A stretch of DNA of 64,000 nucleotides from contig JBGCGD010000044.1 of assembly GCA_045110515.1 (NCBI GenBank), forward strand, positions 1 through 64,000, written 5' to 3'. Position 1 is the first letter of the stretch. Each line of letters opens with the position of its first letter. Position numbers and translations under genes: made by a program. Shown piece after piece: positions 52,330 to 61,342 of this stretch. The notes beneath the pieces were generated by a model. It was not told where the DNA came from and ran no database searches. It was given only the letters and a program-made list of their open reading frames with translations. The stretch is from Granulosicoccus sp045110515. GTDB lineage: Bacteria > Pseudomonadota > Gammaproteobacteria > Granulosicoccales > Granulosicoccaceae.

Positions 52330-53229
52330 TTGGTTTTACTAAGCGGTACGGATTACACGATTGAAACAGCGATTAAAGCGGCAGCAGCGGCTTTTGATGA
52401 CAATGACCTTTTTTTTGGCCATGGTACAGATACAGCCATGGATGAAGCGTCATGGTTGATATTGCACTCATTGAACTTATCGCCTTTAGTCGCGCCTGAC
52501 TATTCGCGGCCTTTGACGCGTAAAGAGTGTGAAAGTTGCAACGCGAATCTGACCCGGAGAATTACAGAACGTATTCCTGTCGCTTATATTACCGGCGAAA
52601 CTTGGTTTGCCGGCCATCGCTTTTTAACCGATGAGCGGGCCTTGGTGCCTAGATCTCCTCTCGCAGAATTCATTCGCGACGGTTTTTTCGGATTGCTCGA
52701 CCATGTCGAAAAACCTGCCATTCTCGATCTGTGTACCGGTGGCGGGTGCATAGCCATTGCGTGTGCGCATGAGCTACCGAGCGCCCGTGTCCATGCATCT
52801 GACTTATCCCCAGAAGCCTTAGAGCTTGCTGCTAAGAACGTTGAATTACATGCGTTACAGCAGCGTATTCATTTGTATCAAGGTTCACTGTTTGAACCCA
52901 TCACTGAAAAGTACTCACTTATTATCTCCAATCCGCCCTACGTCGATGCGCAAGACATAAATTCCATGCCTTCGGAATTTGGTCACGAGCCTGCCATGGG
53001 GCTAGCGGCGGGAGAAGATGGACTCGATTTGGTTCGCATTATGTTGAGGGAGGCGGCTCAATATCTTCACGAAGAGGGTCATCTGGTTGTCGAAGTAGGT
53101 AATAGTGGCGAGGCCCTAGAAGCCGAATACCCTAATATGCCGTTCGGTTGGCTGCAGTTTGCTCATGGCGGGCATGGTGTCTTTGTCCTGAGCCATTCAG
53201 ATTTGATGGCTGCTAATACAGCTCTATAA
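52330..53229 (+). CDS. prmB: 50S protein L3 glutamine methyltransferase
   Basis: PrmB methylates a glutamine of ribosomal protein L3. The 299-residue protein has the family features: an N-terminal helical domain with FFGHGTDTAMDEASWLI, YITGETWFAGHRF and VPRSPLAEFI. The SAM-binding ILDLCTGGGCIAIA is followed by the catalytic SNPPYVDAQD. The FGHGT segment favours PrmB over PrmC. The start is a TTG at 52330; no in-frame ATG lies upstream. aroC, a frequent partner, is not in the window. Confidence 0.92.
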   Translation: MVLLSGTDYTIETAIKAAAAAFDDNDLFFGHGTDTAMDEASWLILHSLNLSPLVAPDYSRPLTRKECESCNANLTRRITERIPVAYITGETWFAGHRFLTDERALVPRSPLAEFIRDGFFGLLDHVEKPAILDLCTGGGCIAIACAHELPSARVHASDLSPEALELAAKNVELHALQQRIHLYQGSLFEPITEKYSLIISNPPYVDAQDINSMPSEFGHEPAMGLAAGEDGLDLVRIMLREAAQYLHEEGHLVVEVGNSGEALEAEYPNMPFGWLQFAHGGHGVFVLSHSDLMAANTAL

Positions 53230-53311
53230 GATGCCTCTGTTCTGTTACCTCAACACCAAAAATTAATAATGATGTGCTTGCGAAAGTGTGGCTGAGGTGC
53301 AGTTGAGCAGT

Positions 53312-53953
53312 CTAGAGATCGGGAATCTGTTCGTTGGCTGCAGCCAGCTCCGGGCTGTCGATGTCGTCGATAACGGCTTTGAAGACGATATCTGTGAATC
53401 GATCCCATTCATCGCTGTTTCGATTGCTGTCATTGTCCGGCATGGTGACTCGAACCTTGAGTAAGGTGCCCTTGTGTTCGGTCTGATACACCAAGGTATA
53501 AGAGGCTAGGTTTTGTCGTAAGTACGTCGCTTGTACCCTGGCAATGGTTCTAACCCCTTGTGAGTGAGTTACAGCGTCAACCACGTTGAAATTTGCATAG
53601 TGACCCTTTTGGGCTGCATCGCTTATAGCATCCATGGTTGCTCTGGTCGAACCTAACACCAGTTGCTCATGATCCAGAGAGGCGTTTTCATCGGCCACTT
53701 GATAGATATAAAGGTCAGCCATGCGCTGTTTGCGCTCATTGGCGTAGCGGATGGAATATCCTGATCCGTCGTTAAAATACTTATAACCTCGGCGTTCGAA
53801 TGAGTGCACAGAGTCCGGTAAGACTCTAACTAGCGCAGGTTCTCGCAAATTGGCTGAGTGTTTCTCTGTTTGATCAGGTGCCAGAGTGACTGCTGCACAC
53901 GCATTGGTGAACAGAAGGGAGGCGAAGACCAAACTTAATCGAGCATATGACAT
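53312..53953 (-). CDS. Exported protein of unknown function
   Basis: The 213-residue protein has an N-terminal signal (LSLVFASLLFTNACA) with a cysteine that could be a lipobox residue, though Asn-Ala before it is a weak match. The mature part is soluble and polar, with a middle region (DGSGYSIRYANERKQRMADLYIYQV) and a beta-rich C-terminal half (VRTIARVQATYLRQNLASYTLVYQ). I do not recognise a family. The neighbours (prmB, DUF1653) give no clue. Confidence 0.7.
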   Translation of the reverse strand: MSYARLSLVFASLLFTNACAAVTLAPDQTEKHSANLREPALVRVLPDSVHSFERRGYKYFNDGSGYSIRYANERKQRMADLYIYQVADENASLDHEQLVLGSTRATMDAISDAAQKGHYANFNVVDAVTHSQGVRTIARVQATYLRQNLASYTLVYQTEHKGTLLKVRVTMPDNDSNRNSDEWDRFTDIVFKAVIDDIDSPELAAANEQIPDL

Positions 53954-54051
53954 GAATAGCGTTACTTGCGAGTACTGCTATGTCATGCGCAATTAACAAG
54001 CCTAAGATCGTCTCCTTATGCGCATAACCTAAGAAGGTTACGTGCAATGTG

Positions 54052-54336
54052 TTAACTGCCCGTTGTCAGATGTTCAAGGCTTATGTCATTAGTCGACACC
54101 AGCGCAAAACGGGTGGGTGGAACTGAGCCATCATCGGCGGCTTGAACAGGCTCGAGCCAAATGGACAGAGGTCGGCTCCAAAAGCCGTGTTCTGCGTAAA
54201 GTGCTTGATAGACAACCATCCACTCTTCGGTTTCTGAGTGCCGAGCCATGCCCAGTACCTGATAAAAATTGCCTTTGTAATGTTTGTAGATGCCCGGTGT
54301 GGGGGCATCCTGAGGAACGACGGAATTAGTTTGCAT
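54052..54336 (-). CDS. DUF1653-domain protein
   Basis: The small protein of about 94 residues (ATG at 54336, MQTNSVVPQDAPTPG) matches the DUF1653 pattern: PGIYKHYKGNFYQVLGMARHSET, then WMVVYQALY and WSRPLSIWLEPV. These single-domain proteins are soluble with an SH3-like appearance and no known function. A longer frame from 54405 overlaps the divergent transglycosylase gene and was not used. Confidence 0.85.
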   Translation of the reverse strand: MQTNSVVPQDAPTPGIYKHYKGNFYQVLGMARHSETEEWMVVYQALYAEHGFWSRPLSIWLEPVQAADDGSVPPTRFALVSTNDISLEHLTTGS

Positions 54337-54408
54337 ATATATCCTGTTAGGTTTCACTCCGAATGCGTTTTTGATCACTACACTCAGGGGATGGAGATTT
54401 ATCACACA

Positions 54409-55029
54409 ATGCGGTTGGTATCGCGATTATTTCTATTGCTAGGCCTGCTCTTTACGCTTTCTGCCTGCGCGACGGCGCAGCCTCGCGATGCCGCAAACGT
54501 GTGCTCAATTTTTCAAGAGAAAAGAGGGTGGCACAAGGCTGCCGTGAATGCGCAGAAAAAATGGGGTACCTCCATGCATATACCCATGGCGTTCATGTAT
54601 CAAGAATCCACCTTTCGGGCTAAGGCTAAACCGCCGAGACGTAAGCTTCTCGGTCTTATTCCTTGGCGTAGATTGAGTTCGGCCTATGGGTACGCTCAGG
54701 CAATAGACGGTACATGGAATCAGTATCTTCGCAGCACGGGCGACTATTGGCGCGTAAGGCATGATTTTGCCGATGCGACCGATTTCATACATTGGTACAT
54801 TGCTACCTTGTCCAGGCAGAACGGCATTTCCAAAGCCGATGCCTACAACTTGTACCTGAGCTACCACGAAGGGCCGGCTGGTTATGCGAGAAAGTCCTAC
54901 ACGAAAAAGCCATGGTTAATGAAAGTGGCTACAGGCGTACAGATTCGCTCCCAGACATACGCAACTCAGTATGCCCAGTGCCGGGAATCACTACAGCCCG
55001 GCTTTATGGGCAAACTTATGGGTTGGTGA
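54409..55029 (+). CDS. Lytic-transglycosylase-like lipoprotein
   Basis: The protein of about 206 residues starts MRLVSRLFLLLGLLFTLSACATA, a clear lipoprotein signal. The SLT-like domain has the catalytic Glu in FMYQESTFRAKAK, the YGYAQAIDGTW stretch and the YLSYHEGPAGYAR motif, as in soluble lytic transglycosylases that cut peptidoglycan. It lacks the large N-terminal domain of Slt70. An earlier in-frame ATG at 54391 is possible. Its end overlaps ogt by 14 bases. Confidence 0.85.
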   Translation: MRLVSRLFLLLGLLFTLSACATAQPRDAANVCSIFQEKRGWHKAAVNAQKKWGTSMHIPMAFMYQESTFRAKAKPPRRKLLGLIPWRRLSSAYGYAQAIDGTWNQYLRSTGDYWRVRHDFADATDFIHWYIATLSRQNGISKADAYNLYLSYHEGPAGYARKSYTKKPWLMKVATGVQIRSQTYATQYAQCRESLQPGFMGKLMGW

Positions 55030-55513
55030 AATCAAACAACTGACCTTCGCCACGTTCGTGAGCCAGTAACCATGATTTGGTTAGCAGGCCACCGGCGAAT
55101 CCCGTCAACTGGCCACTTGCACCTACGATGCGATGGCAAGGGACGATGATTGGAATGGGATTCGCGCCGTTTGCGGCCCCGACCGCACGGCTAGCGTTCG
55201 GTTTACCTAGGCGTTGGGCTATCTCTCCATAGGAACACGTCTGCGCATATTCCACCTCTCTCAGGGCATTCCAAACAGATTGCTGGAACTCGGTCCCTGT
55301 CGGCGCTAGTGTGACCGTAAATTCCTGTCTCGTTCCAGCAAAGTATTCATCAAGTTCCGTAACAACGGAGGTGAATGGCTTCGCCCGAGTTTCCCAATCG
55401 GGTGGGGTGTTGAAAGTACGTTTACCGCGCGGGAAGATAATGTGTCTCAAACCTTCCGAATCGCACGCTAAGGTGAGAATGCCAATGGGGGAGTGGTAAG
55501 TGGTGGTAAACAC
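55016..55513 (-). CDS. ogt: Methylated-DNA--protein-cysteine methyltransferase
   Basis: This suicide enzyme removes O6-methylguanine lesions. The 165-residue protein has the active-site IIVPCHRIVGASG with the acceptor Cys, and ASRAVGAANGANPIP before it. The helix-turn-helix (YGEIAQRLGKPNAS) is typical. With no N-terminal Ada domain, it is of the Ogt type. Confidence 0.94.
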   Translation of the reverse strand: MFTTTYHSPIGILTLACDSEGLRHIIFPRGKRTFNTPPDWETRAKPFTSVVTELDEYFAGTRQEFTVTLAPTGTEFQQSVWNALREVEYAQTCSYGEIAQRLGKPNASRAVGAANGANPIPIIVPCHRIVGASGQLTGFAGGLLTKSWLLAHERGEGQLFDFTNP

Positions 55514-55591
55514 GCGATTCTTGAATGCTTAAGCTGAACGTCGGTAAAGGAAGAATACTGTCGGTAGGACAGGTATTATGGTGGATAATTT

Positions 55592-55603
55592 CTAGCATGC
55601 TAG
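55592..55603. promoter_or_regulatory. 12-bp palindrome upstream of the HlyU-family gene
   Basis: CTAGCATGCTAG is a perfect 12-bp palindrome 19 bases before the start codon, right after a GATAAT hexamer (55584-55589) that could be a -10 element. A second small inverted repeat, CTGTC-GGTAG-GACAG, lies at 55558-55572. The arrangement suggests an operator, but no regulator is known. Confidence 0.35.
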
Positions 55604-55622
55604 GTCAGACAGGAGAATAGGC

Positions 55623-55928
55623 ATGGGCTTTGGATCGCTTTTGGGAAAATTATTCGGTGGTGGAGAGGCTAAACCTCCAGTGGCAGAACCCGCAGACTCT
55701 ATCGAATACAACGGATTTACGATCACAGCAGCACCCATTAAAGAAGGAGGTCAATTCAAAACAGCAGGTAAGATTGCTAAAGAGATTGATGGTGAGATGA
55801 AATCTGCAGAATTTATACGCGCCGATAACCATGCTGACAGAGACGGCGCGATTGCTCATTCAAACCGCAAAGCGCAACAAATCATTGATGAGCAGGGTGA
55901 GGCCATGTTCGCACGGGCTCATATCTAA
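55623..55928 (+). CDS. HlyU-family small protein
   Basis: The 101-residue protein starts with a Gly-rich amphipathic helix (GFGSLLGKLFGGGEA) and has the compact domain IEYNGFTITAAPIKEGGQFKT, IDGEMKSAEFIRADNH and QIIDEQGEAMF typical of the HlyU domain family. The family name comes from haemolysin regulation, but this fold differs from ArsR-type HlyU and its mechanism is unclear. An AGGAG ribosome site lies before the ATG. Its stop directly abuts the TTG start of the protease gene, suggesting coupling. Confidence 0.8.
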   Translation: MGFGSLLGKLFGGGEAKPPVAEPADSIEYNGFTITAAPIKEGGQFKTAGKIAKEIDGEMKSAEFIRADNHADRDGAIAHSNRKAQQIIDEQGEAMFARAHI

Positions 55929-57470
55929 TTGCCCGTGCTGACTGTTTTGCTGGCTGGCGTAGCTCGGTTGCCAGCACAGGTATTACTTGTGCTGATTTTC
56001 AGTACCTGTTCGGGGCTTGCGCAAGAAATAGAAGACCCACCGGTACCTGTATTGCTACCCTCTAATAGCGGTGAAGAAAAATTAGTTCGCGTAGCTATGG
56101 TGGATTCAGGAGTGAACTACACCTTGCCGATTATACGAGATGCCTTAGCGCGGACATCCAAAGGGGAACTCATCGGTTACGATTTTTGGGACATGGATGA
56201 ACAACCTTTTGATAGGCATCTGGCCCCTTCAGGGAGAATCCAACGGCACGGTACCCAAACAGCATCATTGCTGATTCAAGAGGCACCTTTCATTAGATTG
56301 GTCCCGTATCGATACCCTAGGCCGGACATGAGCCGCATGGCACAGTTGCTGGCACACGCCAGTGAAAACGGAGTCCGTGTCATCGGCTTGCCCTTGGGCG
56401 GAAACACTAAAGATGAATGGCTGGTTTTTGAAGCGGCAGCTGAGAAATACCTGAATATCCTTTTCATAGCGTCGGCAGGAAACAACAACCGTAATATTGA
56501 TGAGAGCCCCGTCTATCCTGCCTCATTGACTACTTCCAATATGCTTGTTGTTACGTCAGCTGATGATTTTGTCAGGCCCGCTGAGGGTGTGAACTGGGGA
56601 CGAACAAGTGTTGACTATATGGTGCCTGCTGAAATGCAATCGGTTATTCGATTTGATGGTTCCAAGGGCGTTGTGTCGGGTAGCAGTTATGCCGTTTCGA
56701 GAGTTGTCGCCCTGGCGGCTCGAATTATTCGAGATGACGCTTCACTTGACGCTGCGGGTGTGATCAAAAAGATACGAGGGCTGTTCGCAAACGGTGCGCT
56801 CCCTAAGCAGCTGGGTCAAGGGTACATACATGACCCCCGTGTCGATTCCAATCATTTGATTACCACGCTGGAAGAGTATCAGTGGCGGGTGGCTGATACC
56901 GTCTTAGGCCGGATGCAAGACGAAGATCAACGCGACGAACTGATATCTATTCCAATCGACGTTCTGATTCTGTCTGAAGAGTGGCCCCGGGATGCCGTAT
57001 TGAATGTCATTGATGGAGCTCAGGCCATACTGAGTCAGTGTCAGGTAGTGTTTGTTGATGTTGATATTCGCGTCGTAGCTGCCCCCGAATATTTGCAGAA
57101 TTTAGAAGCTGGCGCTAGCAGGACCATCATGGATGCTATGAGAAGAAGTGGGATCAATCGTCAGCCTACCGTGGTTTTCGCAAACGATACCCGTATGAAT
57201 CAGCCTTACGATGCGGAGGCGTTTGGCAAAGGTAACACCCGTTCGAGACCCTGGCTCACAGACTCCGTGTGGTTAACGCTTGCCTTGCGAGATCGATCCA
57301 TTGCATTGGCTCACGAGTTGTTTCATGTTTTCGCAAACTCCGGCCAACACAGTGATTCTGCGGGCAATCTGATGCTTGGGCGTACGACAGGAAATAACAG
57401 AGAGTTAACACCGAGCCAATGCGCATTTATGCGTGCTAATGTCCTCCAGGCAGGTCTGGGACAATTATGA
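55929..57470 (+). CDS. Secreted subtilisin-like protease fused to a zincin-like domain
   Basis: The 513-residue protein starts with a TTG and a signal peptide (LPAQVLLVLIFSTCSGLAQ). Residues 50-290 form an S8-like domain with Asp59 (VAMVDSGVN), His107 (RHGTQTAS), oxyanion Asn185 (SAGNNN) and Ser253 (SGSSYAVSR), so the triad is complete. From about residue 340 a second domain begins (ISIPIDVLILSEEW) and carries a zinc-type site: HELFH (462-466), a third His at 474, then AGNLMLG and LTPSQCAFMR, features common at the end of secreted metallopeptidases. The presence of both sites is directly visible; that both are active is inference. It follows the HlyU-family gene without a gap. Confidence 0.78.
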   Translation: MPVLTVLLAGVARLPAQVLLVLIFSTCSGLAQEIEDPPVPVLLPSNSGEEKLVRVAMVDSGVNYTLPIIRDALARTSKGELIGYDFWDMDEQPFDRHLAPSGRIQRHGTQTASLLIQEAPFIRLVPYRYPRPDMSRMAQLLAHASENGVRVIGLPLGGNTKDEWLVFEAAAEKYLNILFIASAGNNNRNIDESPVYPASLTTSNMLVVTSADDFVRPAEGVNWGRTSVDYMVPAEMQSVIRFDGSKGVVSGSSYAVSRVVALAARIIRDDASLDAAGVIKKIRGLFANGALPKQLGQGYIHDPRVDSNHLITTLEEYQWRVADTVLGRMQDEDQRDELISIPIDVLILSEEWPRDAVLNVIDGAQAILSQCQVVFVDVDIRVVAAPEYLQNLEAGASRTIMDAMRRSGINRQPTVVFANDTRMNQPYDAEAFGKGNTRSRPWLTDSVWLTLALRDRSIALAHELFHVFANSGQHSDSAGNLMLGRTTGNNRELTPSQCAFMRANVLQAGLGQL

Positions 57471-57612
57471 GGAGGAACTCTATTTATAAGAACCCTCGAA
57501 TGCTAAAGGTTACAAGTACCGACAAATAACCTTGCAATATTGGTCATGTGTGTCGATAAATCTTTATAAGCGAGACGTATGATGTAGCCATGGCTTTGAG
57601 ACTAATCGATAA

Positions 57613-58812
57613 ATGAGTGCGTTCTATATAGCACGGCAACCCATTTTGTGTGCCAATGGCGAAACCTATGGCTACGAATTGCTATATCGTTCGTCAGATA
57701 GCAACGCCTACGACCCTAGTGTTGACGGTAAAACCGCAACGTCCAATGTTTTGTTTAATGCTGTTGTTGAAGTTGGCATGGACAACCTAGTTGGAAACGG
57801 CTTAGCGTTTGTAAACCTAACCGATGATTTTCTAGTATCCCCTGATCTGTTAGAGCTACTTCCTCCGGGCCGATGTGTGCTAGAGGTTTTAGAGGATGTT
57901 GTGGTTACCGATGAGGTGGTTGCAGGCGTCAAACAGCTTATCGCCAAGGGCCACGTTATGGCGTTGGACGATTTTGTTGATAAGGAGCAATTTGCTCGTT
58001 TGCTGCCGCTCGCACAAATCATAAAGTACGACATCACTCAACACTCTATGGAAGCCTTGAAAGCGTACCGGCTGGAAGATGAAGCTGCCGGACGTCGCTC
58101 TTTGGTCGAGAGGGTTGAAACGCACGAGGAGTTTGAAGAGCTGTGCTCTTACGGCTTCCATTACTTTCAGGGTTATTTCTTTGCTAAGCCAAAAGTAATT
58201 TCCGGTTCTAAGCTACCGGCCAACAGAGTAGCGCTTGTGCAACTTATGGCGGAGATCAATAATCCGGACTCCACCATTCAAGAGCTGGCGGAGATTGTCG
58301 AACGGGAGGTGTCGCTGGGTGTGCGAACACTTAGATATATAAACTCTCCGTTGAACGGCTTGCGTGTAGAAGTGACGTCTATTCATCACGCTGCGGTCAT
58401 GCTGGGAAGAGATATGATTAGCAATTGGGTTACGCTGCTAGTTATGTCGCAGATGGATGACAGGCCCACTGAAGTTATAAAATTAGCGTTAACCAGAGCC
58501 AGATTCTGTCAAAAGGTAGCCGAAAGAAACTCGTTAAATTCGGCAAAGTACTTTACGTTTGGTTTGCTCTCGTTGCTTGACGTATTTATGGGGCAATCGA
58601 TGCAAGATGCGTTAAGTTCGGTTGCAGTAAGCGAAGATCTTCAAGATGAGCTGGTGAACCGCACCGGTGAAGGTGGCCTGATGCTCAACTTGATAGAATG
58701 TTTTGAAACAGGCTCTGCAGTAGACGCAGAAGGGGCCGAGGAAATCGAATTGGGGCAGCTGTATCAATCCGCTGTTGCCTGGTCAGAAGAGACGTCAGGG
58801 TTGCTCAATTAG
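57613..58812 (+). CDS. Degenerate EAL-HDOD signalling protein
   Basis: The 399-residue protein is of the YuxH/CdgJ class. The N-terminal EAL-like domain (FYIARQPI, YGYELLYR, LDDFVDKEQFA, FQGYFFAKP) keeps parts of the fold, but the EAL signature reads ELL and most metal ligands are not evident, so it probably does not hydrolyse cyclic-di-GMP. The C-terminal HDOD domain (from about residue 200: NPDSTIQELAEIVEREVSLGVRTLRYINSP) is a signalling module. Members of the class affect motility and biofilms. It stands alone after a 142-base gap. Confidence 0.88.
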   Translation: MSAFYIARQPILCANGETYGYELLYRSSDSNAYDPSVDGKTATSNVLFNAVVEVGMDNLVGNGLAFVNLTDDFLVSPDLLELLPPGRCVLEVLEDVVVTDEVVAGVKQLIAKGHVMALDDFVDKEQFARLLPLAQIIKYDITQHSMEALKAYRLEDEAAGRRSLVERVETHEEFEELCSYGFHYFQGYFFAKPKVISGSKLPANRVALVQLMAEINNPDSTIQELAEIVEREVSLGVRTLRYINSPLNGLRVEVTSIHHAAVMLGRDMISNWVTLLVMSQMDDRPTEVIKLALTRARFCQKVAERNSLNSAKYFTFGLLSLLDVFMGQSMQDALSSVAVSEDLQDELVNRTGEGGLMLNLIECFETGSAVDAEGAEEIELGQLYQSAVAWSEETSGLLN

Positions 58813-58828
58813 CTGGCCACAATACACG

Positions 58829-59614
58829 CTAGTCCCAGTGATAAGCCGCGCCTGTTAGTTGTCTGTCTGCGCGGCTCATAAGTGAGAGCAACGGCCCAAG
58901 TTTATTTTGAGGTGGAACAGTTTCTTCTTCCAGTTCCCCGGGGAATGCCCGCCGACGAAGTGGGGTCCTCATGGGGCCAGGGTCATAGCCGTTAATAGCG
59001 ACAAGAGGATTGCCTGCTTCATCTTTTTTACCCTCGTGCTCATCGGCCAGCATATGCATAAAAGTTTGCACTGCTTGTTTTGAGACGCCGTACCCACCCC
59101 AGTAAGCCGTCGTTTTACAATCGAGTAGAAAGCTCATGCTGGCAAGCGATGATTTCGTGAGTAGCGGCATGCAGTACAGAGAAAGAAGGCGAGCGCTGCT
59201 GAGGTTGACATTCATGACACGCGCCCATTCACTCTGGTCAATTGCCATTTGTGGGGTAGATGTTCCAAGGTCTGCGGCGGTATGGACAATGGCATCTAAA
59301 GAGCCGATTTCTGATTCGAGCATATCTGCAATTTCTATGTATTCATTGGGCCCGGCTTTGTCTTGTTCCAATGTCATCATCGCTGGCTCAGCTTTCCCGA
59401 GGCCCTGAACAACGTCGTAGAGTTTTTCCAATTTCTTCAGCTTACGACTCACTAAAATCACGGTAGCGCCCGCTTGCGCGCAAGCTTTGCTCAATTCAGT
59501 GCCGAGCCCACCCGTTGCTCCGGTGATAAGAATAACTTTGTTGTTCAGGCTGTCAGGGCCTAATCTAAAGTCTTTCTGATCTGCCTGACAATTTATGTAG
59601 TTGGGATTTTGCAT
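58829..59614 (-). CDS. YciK-like short-chain dehydrogenase
   Basis: The protein of about 261 residues (ATG at 59614) has the NAD(P)-binding GATGGLGTEL, the structural NVNLSSARLL and the catalytic Tyr and Lys in YGVSK. The catalytic Ser normally found 13 residues before the Tyr is not obvious (LDCKTTAYWGG). YciK has no proven substrate. In Pseudomonas the yciK homologue lies near ubiG, as here. The frame upstream of the start lies inside the next gene and was not used. Confidence 0.82.
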   Translation of the reverse strand: MQNPNYINCQADQKDFRLGPDSLNNKVILITGATGGLGTELSKACAQAGATVILVSRKLKKLEKLYDVVQGLGKAEPAMMTLEQDKAGPNEYIEIADMLESEIGSLDAIVHTAADLGTSTPQMAIDQSEWARVMNVNLSSARLLSLYCMPLLTKSSLASMSFLLDCKTTAYWGGYGVSKQAVQTFMHMLADEHEGKKDEAGNPLVAINGYDPGPMRTPLRRRAFPGELEEETVPPQNKLGPLLSLMSRADRQLTGAAYHWD

Positions 59615-59633
59615 AAACGGGTTTGGATGATTT

Positions 59634-60548
59634 TTAACGGCGGTTGCACCATGCATGGAATAGCTTTGCAATGGGTGTCAGTGCCATATGTTCTGTTAGT
59701 AAATCCGGTTGTTTCTTCTGCCAAAGCGCTAACTGTTTGCGTCGCAACACTAACAGTCGCCAAAGCGGTAGCAGGGGGGCATTTCGGTATCGCTTCGACA
59801 CATTAACACTCACAGTGGCTTTGATGAGTGTGGCATGCGCATCTTCAATGGCCGATGTTAACAGAGTCTGTTTGCCTAATTTCTCTTCAATAATGGGTAT
59901 GCCCAATAGGGAGCTATCGTCGTTTGCTGTTTCGCTGTTTATATCTGAGGCTACTCTGATGCCAGCAGCCAGATCTTTGGGAGATACATTGTGTGCACGA
60001 TAGGTCTCATCGCTGAATACTGCGTGACCCCTATGAATGAGTACTGGTAGGCGCGTCAGTTGCTCGTGTTTTGCCAGAGCCTCGGCTGATTGCTCCGGGT
60101 GGGTGTTGATATCAAGATCCCCAGTGGTATCGCTGAGTGCGTGGCTGAGTAATGCAAGTCTGGCTTGAAAGTTCTGTGTCAGTTGTTGGTCTCGTTCAGC
60201 AATTGTTTCCGCAGGTTGCAATCTGGCGGTGGATGCGCTCGATAAGAGCGACAGGCAGGCACTTAGAATCGGGTTTTCAGATAGGCGTGGGAAGCGCTTT
60301 GTTATGTTGATCGCTTCCGCCTGGCAATCTTTAGTGCTCGGGTGCCTTGACTCACCTTGACACATTCGCTCCAGTTCTTCATGCCACCAATGAATTTTCT
60401 TTTGCGCCACGTCTTGTTCTTGAACATCGTCAAGCGTTGTGCTCAGCGCATGCACAAGATTTAACCGTCGGATAAATCTATCCCTTGAATCGGGATTTGT
60501 CCAAAGCAGGCTGTAATACAAGCTGCTCCCTTGTTCAACCTTTATCAC
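59634..60548 (-). CDS. Phytoene/squalene-synthase-like protein
   Basis: The 304-residue protein opens SSLYYSLLWTNPDSRDRFIRRL and continues LDDVQEQDVAQKKIHWWHEEL, the pattern of the trans-isoprenyl diphosphate synthase (phytoene/squalene) fold. The usual Asp-rich pairs are incomplete, and the second motif is not clear, so catalysis of prenyl coupling is doubtful. NDUFAF6-like non-enzymatic members of this fold assist respiratory-complex assembly. It takes the place between ubiG and yciK where Pseudomonas has mupP. The start is a GTG. Confidence 0.7.
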   Translation of the reverse strand: MIKVEQGSSLYYSLLWTNPDSRDRFIRRLNLVHALSTTLDDVQEQDVAQKKIHWWHEELERMCQGESRHPSTKDCQAEAINITKRFPRLSENPILSACLSLLSSASTARLQPAETIAERDQQLTQNFQARLALLSHALSDTTGDLDINTHPEQSAEALAKHEQLTRLPVLIHRGHAVFSDETYRAHNVSPKDLAAGIRVASDINSETANDDSSLLGIPIIEEKLGKQTLLTSAIEDAHATLIKATVSVNVSKRYRNAPLLPLWRLLVLRRKQLALWQKKQPDLLTEHMALTPIAKLFHAWCNRR

Positions 60549-60555
60549 GCGCTAC

Positions 60556-61266
60556 TCAGGCAATCCGAGTCGTTGCAATCATGTAGTTAACGTCGACATC
60601 ATTCTCTAATTTGTAGCGCTTGGTGAGCGGGTTATACGTAAGCCCGATGATTTCATCGACCCTAAGGCCCGATGCTCTGCAGTAGCTACCGAGATCGGAG
60701 GGTTTGATAAATTTTTTCCAATCATGAGTTCCGCGCGGGAGTAATCTCAAAACGTATTCAGCACCCACAATCGCAAACAAAAAAGATTTGGGGTTTTTGT
60801 TCAATGTGGAGAAAAAGACCCGTCCGCCGGGCTTAACCATGGCTGCGCACGCCGCAACGGTAGATGCTGGATCAGGAACATGCTCGAGTAATTCAAGACA
60901 AGTGACGCAGTCAAATTCTGCCGGTTTTTCAACAGCGCAATCTTCCGCTGAAATTTCGCGGTACTCAAGGGTGGCTCCTGACTCCAAGGCATGTAATCGA
61001 GCGACAGCGAGAGGGGCTTCTGCTAAATCGATACCCAGCACATCGGCACCTTTGTCTGCCATCGATTCGGCGAGTATGCCTCCGCCACAGCCTACATCAA
61101 GTACCTGGGCACCTTCGAGCGGTACACGTTCATTGATCCAGTTCAGCCTTAGTGGGTTTATCTGGTGAAGAGGTTTGAATTCACTGTTGGCGTCCCACCA
61201 TCGGCTGGCAAGGTCCTGAAACTTTGCGAGTTCAGCCGGGTCGACGTTGTTCGTGGTTGTGCTCAT
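60556..61266 (-). CDS. ubiG: Ubiquinone biosynthesis O-methyltransferase
   Basis: UbiG does both O-methylations of ubiquinone synthesis. The 236-residue protein has the SAM motif VLDVGCGGGILAESMA, CLELLEHVPDP and the family start NVDPAELAKFQDLASRWWDANSEFKPLH. It ends YMIATTRIA. It follows the deaminase-like gene on the same strand and is followed within eight bases by the phytoene-synthase-like gene. Confidence 0.96.
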   Translation of the reverse strand: MSTTTNNVDPAELAKFQDLASRWWDANSEFKPLHQINPLRLNWINERVPLEGAQVLDVGCGGGILAESMADKGADVLGIDLAEAPLAVARLHALESGATLEYREISAEDCAVEKPAEFDCVTCLELLEHVPDPASTVAACAAMVKPGGRVFFSTLNKNPKSFLFAIVGAEYVLRLLPRGTHDWKKFIKPSDLGSYCRASGLRVDEIIGLTYNPLTKRYKLENDVDVNYMIATTRIA

Positions 61267-61342
61267 AGCGATTGTGGTGTTTGTTTGGGAGTCTGCAGAT
61301 ACCGATACATACGGAATTGTGTCGTGAGTCGATGCCTACTGC

